Origin: Viridibacillus sp050279675 | Lineage (GTDB): Bacteria; Bacillota; Bacilli; Bacillales_A; Planococcaceae | Direction of reading: 5' to 3' | DNA: 64,000 nucleotides | Assembly: GCF_050279675.1 (NCBI RefSeq) | Contig: NZ_JBNNUK010000007.1 | Span: forward strand, 1-64,000 | Shown here: in pieces, positions 15,843-22,142 of the stretch | Layout of the letters: the number at the start of each line of letters is the position of its first letter | Numbering within the stretch: the first letter of the stretch is position 1 | Position numbers and translations under genes: made by a program | The notes under the pieces: model-generated | Databases searched by the model: none | The model's input: only the letters and a program-made list of their open reading frames with translations | What the model was told of the DNA's origin: nothing

Positions 15843-16217
15843 CTACGGTTCTATCAAACGTTGCCAAATTGAAAATAATTCAATTATCTCTTTTAGCCAA
15901 AGAGATAAAATAACAAGCTTTACCGCTGTATGCGATAAAAAGGCAAGTGATTCATAATCCTGGTCATTTAAATGTTGTGACACGGCTGTTGAAACAAAAT
16001 ATATAAATGCACTGCCTAGAATGAGCGATAAATATGGGATTTCAATTGGAAATGCATGCAATAACCTTTGAAGAAATGGGATGAATAAACGCATAATTAA
16101 AAAGCTCATTAATAAGAAAAAAAACACCGTATAAAAGACACGATGCAGAGCAGGAATTGCCATTTGAATGAACATTAAAAGAATAAGCATAATCACAGCG
16201 TAAAATAATATCGTCAT
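15843..16217 (-). CDS. spoIIIAD: Stage III sporulation protein AD
   Basis: This 124-residue membrane protein has four hydrophobic segments and lies directly behind the AC-like gene and ahead of AE, as in Bacillus. The FLLMSFLIMRLFIPFLQRLL stretch and the IELFSIWQ end fit SpoIIIAD, though similarity is weaker than for AE or AH. In the known system it is part of the membrane base of the mother-cell-to-forespore channel. Start spacing to the preceding stop is four bases. Confidence 0.75.
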   Translation of the reverse strand: MTILFYAVIMLILLMFIQMAIPALHRVFYTVFFFLLMSFLIMRLFIPFLQRLLHAFPIEIPYLSLILGSAFIYFVSTAVSQHLNDQDYESLAFLSHTAVKLVILSLWLKEIIELFSIWQRLIEP

Positions 16218-16221
16218 AAGC

Positions 16222-16428
16222 TCAGGTAGCCGTTAACCATTGGAAGAAGGTGAGAATTTCATCAAAGAACAAACGTAAAAAATGTAGCAATTCCGCTGCG
16301 ATATACATATAGGCTAGAAAATAAAGAAAAAAAGAAAATTCCTTTTTACCGGTTTGTTCAAAGAAGATATGTAAAAGCGCAATCACAAGTCCAATACCGG
16401 CGATGCGTAGAATGTCTTGAAGTTCCGT
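16222..16428 (-). CDS. spoIIIAC: Stage III sporulation protein AC, apparent ACG start
   Basis: From codon 16428 the frame gives 68 residues, exactly the usual SpoIIIAC length, and the ELQDILRIAGIGLVIALLH start lines up with the known IAGVGIVVAFLH segment. That first codon is ACG, not ATG, seven bases behind a perfect AGGAGGGG. The only conventional start in frame is TTG at 16464, which adds 12 residues (LHRLDYTRGGAA), lacks a ribosome-binding site and would bury the good one. Two membrane helices and a GKKEFS turn follow. Either ACG is used, the start has mutated and expression is poor, or the base is an assembly error. Confidence 0.75.
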   Translation of the reverse strand, partial: TELQDILRIAGIGLVIALLHIFFEQTGKKEFSFFLYFLAYMYIAAELLHFLRLFFDEILTFFQWLTAT

Positions 16429-16453
16429 AGCTGCCCCTCCTCTTGTATAATCT

Positions 16454-16483
16454 AATCTATGCAAAGCTAGAGCAAGTTATGAT
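16454..16483 (-). promoter_or_regulatory. Weak candidate SigE-type promoter for the spoIIIA genes
   Basis: On the minus strand ATCATAAC (16476-16483), a 14-base spacer and CATAGATT (16454-16461) resemble the mother-cell SigE pattern, whose -10 is CATACAAT-like. The -35 match is poor. It would start transcription downstream of the TTG at 16464 but upstream of the AGGAGGGG. Confidence 0.25.
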
Positions 16484-16511
16484 TTCCAATCATACAAACA
16501 TCGGACTGAAC

Positions 16512-16548
16512 AAAAAAACGACCCCTATAGCATAAGCTATAGGGGTCG
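16512..16548 (-). terminator. efp terminator
   Basis: CGACCCCTATAGC (16519-16531) and GCTATAGGGGTCG (16536-16548) form a 13-bp perfect stem with a four-base loop. On the minus strand TTTTTTTG follows. It isolates efp from the spoIIIA genes. Confidence 0.93.
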
Positions 16549-16567
16549 ATTATAAAGAATGAATTAT

Positions 16568-17125
16568 TTACCCACGAGATACGTAAGTGCCTTCTTCAGT
16601 GTTAATGACTAATTTGTCACCAGCATTAACAAAGAATGGTACTTGTACAACTAATCCAGTTTGAACTGTTGCTGGTTTAGAGCCACCTGAAGCAGTATCA
16701 CCTTTAATTCCTGGTTCAGTTTCAACTACTTCTAAAACAACTGTATTTGGAAGATCCACACCAAGGATTTCTCCTTCGTAAGACATAATTGAAACTTCCA
16801 TGTTCTCTAATAAGAATTTCAATTCGTCTTTAAGTTGGTTTTCAGTTATTTCAATTTGGTCATAAGTTTCAGTGTTCATGAACACATGATTATCACCTGA
16901 AGCATATAGATATTGCATTTTGTTATTGTCAATTTGAGCTTTTTCTACTTTTTCACCTGCACGGAAAGTTTTTTCCATTACTGAACCGTTACGTAGGTTA
17001 CGAAGTTTTGATCGTACAAAAGCTGCCCCTTTACCAGGTTTTACGTGTTGGAAATCAAGTACACGGAAAAGTCCACCGTCTACTACGATTGTTAGGCCTG
17101 TACGAAAATCGTTTACTGAAATCAT
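16568..17125 (-). CDS. efp: Elongation factor P
   Basis: This 185-residue protein relieves ribosome stalling at polyproline stretches. Three beta domains are recognisable. The N-terminal KOW-like domain carries DFQHVKPGKGAAF, whose lysine is the modification site in this family, followed by the middle domain and a C-terminal OB domain (GIKGDTASGGSKPATVQTG). Length is exactly standard. It follows pepQ by 21 bases and ends in a strong terminator. In Bacillus subtilis efp is followed by yqhV and spoIIIAA; neither is present here. Confidence 0.97.
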   Translation of the reverse strand: MISVNDFRTGLTIVVDGGLFRVLDFQHVKPGKGAAFVRSKLRNLRNGSVMEKTFRAGEKVEKAQIDNNKMQYLYASGDNHVFMNTETYDQIEITENQLKDELKFLLENMEVSIMSYEGEILGVDLPNTVVLEVVETEPGIKGDTASGGSKPATVQTGLVVQVPFFVNAGDKLVINTEEGTYVSRG

Positions 17126-17146
17126 GAATGTTCCTCCAATATTACT

Positions 17147-18208
17147 TTATAAAATGATTAATTCTTTTGTGGAATGAGTTAGTTTTTCATTACCTGTCTC
17201 TGTGATTAATGTATCGTCCTCAATACGGACACCACCGATTCCTGGTAGGTAAATACCAGGTTCACATGTCACGACCATACCTGGTTCTAATACAGTAGGT
17301 GAACGGAACGATAATCCAGGACCTTCATGTACTTCTAAACCAATTCCATGACCTGTTGAGTGGCCAAATGCCTCACCATATCCATGTGCTTTAATATAAT
17401 CACGTGTTACTGCATCAGCTTCAATACCTGTCATACCTGGTTTAAACTGCTCTAATCCAAGTAATTCAGCATTTAATACAATGTTGTAAATTTCCTTCAA
17501 TTGATCTGAAGGCTCTCCAACTGCAACTGTACGTGTTGTATCAGAGATATAGCCATTATAGAGCGCACCAAAATCTAAAGTGACAAAATCACCATTTTCT
17601 ATTATTTTATCAGTTGCAACGCCATGTGGCAATGCCGAGCGTACACCTGATGCAACAATTGTATCAAAAGAAGATGAAGTTGCTCCTTGTTTTCGCATGA
17701 AGAATTCCAATTCATTTGATACTTCTAATTCTGTTTTGCCAGCTTTAATAAATGTTAGTATATGCTCGAATGCTGCATCCGCTATTTCACAAGCGACCTT
17801 TATAATATTAATCTCTTGCTCCGTCTTAATCAAGCGGATTTTTTCTACTAAACCTGAAACTCCTACTAAATCAGTTTTTAGATGTTTCGAATATACTTCA
17901 TATGTGCTATAGCTAACGTTTTCTTTCTCAAATGCTAATGTTTTGATACCCATCTCTTGTACTTGATTAGCAATTTCTTCAATGATTGTAGCTTGGTGTT
18001 GTACAATTCGATAATTCTGTACTTGTTTCGAAGCTTGTTCAGTGTAACGGAAATCCGTAATAAAGACTGCATCATTTTGTGAAACAATTGCTACCCCAGA
18101 TGTTCCAGTAAAATCAGTCATATAACGACGATTATAATCATTTGTAATAAGTATTGCATCAAGCCCTTGTTCTTGTAATGCTGCTCTTATTTTTTTTAGT
18201 TTTTCCAT
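17147..18208 (-). CDS. yqhT: Xaa-Pro peptidase, M24 family (YqhT)
   Basis: This is an M24 pita-bread metallopeptidase, which removes N-terminal residues before proline. I use the ATG at 18208 (353 residues) with GGGGG about 11 bases upstream. After a creatinase-like N-terminal domain (residues 1-130) the catalytic domain shows LDFGALYNGYISDTTRT (two Asp ligands), GHSTGHGIGLEVHE (His ligand), CEPGIY and GVRIEDD (Glu ligands), so all five metal ligands are present. It is placed between aroQ and efp, the same order as in Bacillus subtilis. Confidence 0.93.
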   Translation of the reverse strand: MEKLKKIRAALQEQGLDAILITNDYNRRYMTDFTGTSGVAIVSQNDAVFITDFRYTEQASKQVQNYRIVQHQATIIEEIANQVQEMGIKTLAFEKENVSYSTYEVYSKHLKTDLVGVSGLVEKIRLIKTEQEINIIKVACEIADAAFEHILTFIKAGKTELEVSNELEFFMRKQGATSSSFDTIVASGVRSALPHGVATDKIIENGDFVTLDFGALYNGYISDTTRTVAVGEPSDQLKEIYNIVLNAELLGLEQFKPGMTGIEADAVTRDYIKAHGYGEAFGHSTGHGIGLEVHEGPGLSFRSPTVLEPGMVVTCEPGIYLPGIGGVRIEDDTLITETGNEKLTHSTKELIIL

Positions 18209-18226
18209 AATAATCAATTCCCCCTG

Positions 18227-18655
18227 TTATTGTTCTAAAAACATGCGTAATGCAAGTTGGTACCCTTTAGTCCCTAATCCAGAAATTTGTCCCACACACT
18301 CTGGTGCTAAATAAGAGTGGTGACGGAATTCTTCACGTTTATGTATATTCGAGATATGCACCTCTATGACAGGAACATTTACAGAAGCTATAGCATCGCG
18401 TATTGCAACACTTGTATGTGTATATGCACCTGGATTAAAGACAATGCCAGCAATTTCATTGTCTTCAGCGTCATGAATCCAGTCAATCAACTGGCCTTCA
18501 TGATTGGACTGCTTTAACTCAATTGTGGCACCAAACTCACCTGCTAGCTTTTGAAGGGCTTTATCTATATCTTGAAGAGTTTCCGAACCATATATTCCTG
18601 GCTCTCTCTTACCTAATCGATTTAAATTAGGCCCATTTAAACATAAGTAATTCAT
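18227..18655 (-). CDS. aroQ: 3-dehydroquinate dehydratase, type II
   Basis: This 142-residue cytoplasmic enzyme dehydrates 3-dehydroquinate in the shikimate pathway. Type II features are LNGPNLNRLGKREPGIYG with the catalytic Arg and Tyr, the QSNHEGQLIDWIH loop, NPGAYTHTSVAIRDA, and HISNIHKREEFRHHS with the catalytic histidine. Length is standard for the dodecameric enzyme. GGGGGAGAG precedes the ATG. It is transcribed with yqhT and efp. aroK, another shikimate gene, is about 15 kb away. Confidence 0.97.
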   Translation of the reverse strand: MNYLCLNGPNLNRLGKREPGIYGSETLQDIDKALQKLAGEFGATIELKQSNHEGQLIDWIHDAEDNEIAGIVFNPGAYTHTSVAIRDAIASVNVPVIEVHISNIHKREEFRHHSYLAPECVGQISGLGTKGYQLALRMFLEQ

Positions 18656-18682
18656 ATCTCTCCCCCTCCCATTTTGATGAAT

Positions 18683-19132
18683 TTATTTTACCACATCAGT
18701 ATTATAAGGTATTTTACTTCGGGTGTCTAAACTTTCTGCTTTTTTATGGAACATTGCCGTTTCCACTATAAAACGTAAGTGCATAGCAATTAAGACGAAG
18801 ATAGGAATCGATATTTTTTTTAGCTCTACCGTACCGAACATCCACCACTGTAATCCAAAAAGCAGAATAATACTCAATCCAATTGCAGCTATATCCGCAC
18901 GAATAGCAATGCAGAGTTCACTTAAATAAAAAATCACAATTGCTAAAACAAACAACATAATGACTAATGTCGTCCACTTAAATAATGGCGTATGCCCACT
19001 AAACAAATGCCATCGCTTAGACCAACCGATTGGACTCCAATGAATGATTGAAAATATTTGTAGTAATCGTAGACAAACAGTGAACGACACTGCACTTAAA
19101 ATGGATGTCCAAAACAAGACCTGAATTTTCAA
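18683..19132 (-). CDS. Four-helix membrane protein in the yqhR position
   Basis: I take a TTG at 19132 as start because AAGGAG lies nine bases before it. This gives about 149 residues starting MKIQVLFWTS. Four hydrophobic segments are seen (about 3-25, 50-70, 75-95, 100-120), followed by a charged tail. In Bacillus subtilis the membrane protein YqhR occupies exactly this place between aroQ and yqhQ and has a similar size. I cannot confirm homology from motifs, so the name is withheld. Function is unknown in any case. Confidence 0.6.
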   Translation of the reverse strand: MKIQVLFWTSILSAVSFTVCLRLLQIFSIIHWSPIGWSKRWHLFSGHTPLFKWTTLVIMLFVLAIVIFYLSELCIAIRADIAAIGLSIILLFGLQWWMFGTVELKKISIPIFVLIAMHLRFIVETAMFHKKAESLDTRSKIPYNTDVVK

Positions 19133-19256
19133 AACACAACACTCCTTTTTTACAAGCATTGCCTCATTTTCAAAAGCTATTCTTTTCCTAGAGCTTTTTT
19201 ATAATTTTTAGTACAATAAGAACAGTTGAATATACAAAAAGAGAGCGGTGTGGCAA

Positions 19257-20192
19257 GTGAAGGATCAACCTCAGACTCCAATTTACGGGGGGCAAGCATT
19301 GATTGAGGGCGTAATGATGGGCGGTAAAGAACATACTGTATCCGCTATTCGCCGTAATGATGACTCAATAGAGTATTTCTATGTTAAAAAAGAAAAAAAG
19401 CCAGCGCTTCAAAGGCTGAAGAAGATTCCGTTTATTAGAGGGATAGTAGCTATTATTGAATCTGCTGCAATCGGCTCCAAGCATTTGCAATTTGCAGGTG
19501 ATCGCTATGATGTCAATCCAGGCGAAGAAGTTGAAGAATCTGCAGAAGAAGGCTCGAAGCTCCAAATGATTTTAGGCGTAGCTGCAATTGGCGTACTTTC
19601 ATTCCTATTTGGTAAATTTATTTTCACATTAATTCCTGTATTCTTGGCACAGCTTTTCCATACATGGCTTCCAGGAAAAACCGCACAAATTTTGTTAGAG
19701 AGTGGTTTCAAACTAGTATTGCTACTTAGTTATATTTATTTTGTATCACTTACTCCACTTATTAAACGTGTTTTCCAGTACCATGGCTCTGAACATAAGG
19801 TTATCAATTGTTATGAAAACGGTCTACCTTTAACAGTAGAAAATGTTCAAGCGCAATCACGTTTACACTACAGATGTGGTAGTAGCTTTATGTTATTTAC
19901 AGTTATCGTAGGTATGTTCATCTACTTCCTAGTACCAACTGATCCTTTCTGGCTACGTATTGTAGATCGTATATTATTAATTCCAGTCGTACTTGGAGTC
20001 GCTTTTGAAGTACTGCAATGGACTAATGCTTGTCGGAATATACCAGTACTTCGCTATTTAGGTTATCCTGGTTTATGGCTTCAATTACTTACAACAAAAG
20101 AACCCAAAGACGATCAAGTAGAAGTTGCTATCGCTTCATTTAATAAATTATTAGAAATCGAGAAAGACCCTAAAAATATAACAATAAACTAA
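19257..20192 (+). CDS. yqhQ: DUF1385 membrane protein YqhQ
   Basis: The DUF1385 signature is clear: PIYGGQALIEGVMMGGKEH at the start, RGIVAIIESAAIGSKHLQFA, and later the cytoplasmic HGSEHKVINCYENGLPLTVENV with a RCGSSFMLF segment. About five membrane helices lie in the second half. I favour the GTG at 19257 (about 311 residues), with GGTG six bases upstream, over the GTG at 19248. The family is widespread in Firmicutes. A role in membrane-protein handling is suspected but not established. Confidence 0.9.
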   Translation: MKDQPQTPIYGGQALIEGVMMGGKEHTVSAIRRNDDSIEYFYVKKEKKPALQRLKKIPFIRGIVAIIESAAIGSKHLQFAGDRYDVNPGEEVEESAEEGSKLQMILGVAAIGVLSFLFGKFIFTLIPVFLAQLFHTWLPGKTAQILLESGFKLVLLLSYIYFVSLTPLIKRVFQYHGSEHKVINCYENGLPLTVENVQAQSRLHYRCGSSFMLFTVIVGMFIYFLVPTDPFWLRIVDRILLIPVVLGVAFEVLQWTNACRNIPVLRYLGYPGLWLQLLTTKEPKDDQVEVAIASFNKLLEIEKDPKNITIN

Positions 20193-20197
20193 CAGAA

Positions 20198-20236
20198 ACG
20201 TAGAAGAGCTCAGTAAGCTCTTCTACGTTTTTCTTT
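20198..20236 (+). terminator. yqhQ terminator
   Basis: ACGTAGAAGAGCT (20198-20210) and AGCTCTTCTACGT (20216-20228) form a 13-bp stem with a five-base loop, followed by T-rich sequence. Confidence 0.93.
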
Positions 20237-20305
20237 TTATAGATAAAATGACATTTTACACAAATGGATTTAATTGGTATATTTTAATGGAGGAGGTTCT
20301 TTCTA

Positions 20306-20701
20306 TTGAAGAAAAGACTTTTTGTTATTTCTGCTGTTTTTATATTAATTAGTAGTCTATCTTTTTTATATATTTATATTATTAAAAACGGCAATCCTTA
20401 TACGATGCTTTTAGTTCAATATCATATGAAAAAACATATGGAAAGAAACGACATTACAACCGATATGATAGTTCCGGATAATTCTGGTTACATAGAACCT
20501 AAACAGGTAGTACACAAGGATTATTATCGCGGCTTCTTTCAATTACAATTTAAAGATGAACCGCAAATTACTTATTATTACGGCCTACATAAAGAAAATA
20601 AAGCAATCATTCAATTTTGCAAAGAGAATCCGTTAGTTGTAAGTTCCTTTAAAAAGGCTAAACATAGTGAAGAAATTTGTGCACATGCCTATAATAACTA
20701 A
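20306..20701 (+). CDS. DUF3139-like membrane-anchored protein
   Basis: This 131-residue protein begins at a TTG behind GGAGGAGGTT. It has one N-terminal membrane helix (about residues 6-27) and an extracytoplasmic domain with NPYTMLLVQYHMKKHM, QVVHKDYYRGFFQLQFKDEP and a YYYGLHKENKAIIQF strand. This order (NPY, then a conserved DEP before an aromatic strand) resembles DUF3139 proteins of Bacilli. Function is unknown. It is a single gene with its own terminator. Confidence 0.65.
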   Translation: MKKRLFVISAVFILISSLSFLYIYIIKNGNPYTMLLVQYHMKKHMERNDITTDMIVPDNSGYIEPKQVVHKDYYRGFFQLQFKDEPQITYYYGLHKENKAIIQFCKENPLVVSSFKKAKHSEEICAHAYNN

Positions 20702-20703
20702 AA

Positions 20704-20730
20704 AAATCTGTGCAGAATTTGCACAGATTT
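20704..20730. terminator. Bidirectional terminator between convergent genes
   Basis: AAATCTGTGC (20704-20713) and GCACAGATTT (20721-20730) form a stem. It has a T tract on the plus side and an A run on the other, so it can serve the gene at 20306 and the converging gene at 20729. Confidence 0.8.
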
Positions 20731-21079
20731 ATTTGTTTTTAATAGCGCGAAGCTTTTGAATTCCTTTTACTCCAAAGTAACCTATTACCCAAAAGACAAG
20801 AAAATATAAACCATATCCCCATGCAGAGCTGTTTAATACCGTAAAGAGGATAATGATAAAAGCAATATAAGAAACTGCTAATGCAATCCATGGATTAATA
20901 TTATTTAGAGCACATGAAATTCCCTGCACTAAAAAAGTTAAAGGAAAAACAAGGACTAAGCTAAGAAGGAAATAGGATTTATTTGCTTCTTCATTTCCAA
21001 AAGCTCCTGTTAAAGTCATCGCGATAACACCTAACATCGCAAACGCCGGGAAGAAAATACCCGCAATTTTATTACCCAC
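20729..21079 (-). CDS. Small four-helix membrane protein, unrecognised
   Basis: This 116-residue protein consists almost entirely of four hydrophobic segments (about residues 8-26, 36-57, 62-82, 86-104) with a short basic C-terminus (KLRAIKNK), so both ends probably face the cytoplasm. I recognise no motif. It is monocistronic and convergent with the DUF3139-like gene. The helix between residues 86 and 104 is rich in aromatic residues. Confidence 0.65.
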   Translation of the reverse strand: MGNKIAGIFFPAFAMLGVIAMTLTGAFGNEEANKSYFLLSLVLVFPLTFLVQGISCALNNINPWIALAVSYIAFIIILFTVLNSSAWGYGLYFLVFWVIGYFGVKGIQKLRAIKNK

Positions 21080-21150
21080 ATGATCACTCCTAACAAATTG
21101 TCTTCATTTTATCATGAATGTTCACATAGATGGGAAATTAAAAAATACGT

Positions 21151-21720
21151 TTAACTGTTTAATTTTACTACATCAAAAAAATCATCATAATCATATATTT
21201 GAAAGTCTGCCGCTTCACAACTCCCCCCATACATACAACTCATCATCCCTATTTTCTTCGCAGGGATTAAATCGAGTTCCCTATCTCCAATCGCTATATC
21301 TAAATCATATTTTTTATGTAAATATTGATAAGAAGTTGGATCTGGCTTGCGTGGAAAACCATTATCAACAGTGACAATTTCAATGAAGTAGTTTTCAAAA
21401 CCATAGTATTGAAGAATATCCAAAACCGGTTTTCGCTCCTTATGGGTCATAATTACATTTTTGTTTGCAAATAGCAAAATTCTCTCAACATTAGGAAACG
21501 GCTTTATACTGCTTGGTGGTAAGTCTAGATTAAGCTGTTTAACCTCTTTTATTTGTTCATCTGATAATTCGAAATACTTAAATGCATGTGTTGCCGATAT
21601 CTTCAATTCGCGATAAATATCTTCTCGAGCAACTGTCCCATTCAATATTTTATATAAATTTTCTGTGTACGCTGGATATGTATCAAATAAAGTACCATCA
21701 AAATCCCATAGTATATTCAT
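21151..21720 (-). CDS. HAD-family phosphatase, phosphoglycolate-phosphatase-like
   Basis: I use the ATG at 21720, four bases behind AGGAGGGG, giving 189 residues that start MNILWDFDGTLFDTY, the HAD motif I with both nucleophile aspartates. A helical cap follows (about residues 16-85). Motif II is VIMTHKERK, motif III the lysine in RKPDPTSY, and motif IV GDRELDL. In motif II the residue before the histidine is Thr and is in the expected place. The substrate is likely a small phosphate ester, but nothing specific can be said. Confidence 0.85.
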   Translation of the reverse strand: MNILWDFDGTLFDTYPAYTENLYKILNGTVAREDIYRELKISATHAFKYFELSDEQIKEVKQLNLDLPPSSIKPFPNVERILLFANKNVIMTHKERKPVLDILQYYGFENYFIEIVTVDNGFPRKPDPTSYQYLHKKYDLDIAIGDRELDLIPAKKIGMMSCMYGGSCEAADFQIYDYDDFFDVVKLNS

Positions 21721-22142
21721 ATAACCCCTCCTAATTTCTACAAACAAAGTATTTATATTAATTACTTATTACTATTTCCCCAAAAAATTGTTGTATTTAT
21801 TTTTTGGCGTGTCTTTTTTATTTTCCACGGTAATATTCATGTTTATTTTCCCTCCAGATAATATAGCAATATTATTTACATCTTTCTCTCATTTAAACAT
21901 AATACGCCTAACCTACAACTTCCAGGAACTTCTTTTATCTGCATTATAATCAGAATCACGTTAAAAATTCCAGGTGCTTTTTTACATGGTTTTACTAGAT
22001 CTATTCATAAAACTGAATTTCAATCAAAAAAAAGACTCCCTCTTCATCTATTAATGAATGGGAGTCCTTAATGGTTGTTATGATTTTAAGTGTTATCTAA
22101 AATAACCGTTTTCGCGCTCGTTAGTAGCTCAAATTCAGTGAC
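21721..22142. other. Gap with a possible 22-residue frame and the nrdJ terminator
   Basis: A minus-strand frame at 21772-21840 (ATG eight bases behind GGAGGG, 22 residues, hydrophilic, ending NNFLGK) has good initiation signals but no other support. The remainder contains no gene that I can support. Confidence 0.3.
22026..22066 (-). terminator. nrdJ terminator
   Basis: GACTCCC (22034-22040) and GGGAGTC (22060-22066), with an inner TTCAT/ATGAA pairing, form a long stem followed on the minus strand by TTTTTTTT. Confidence 0.9.
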
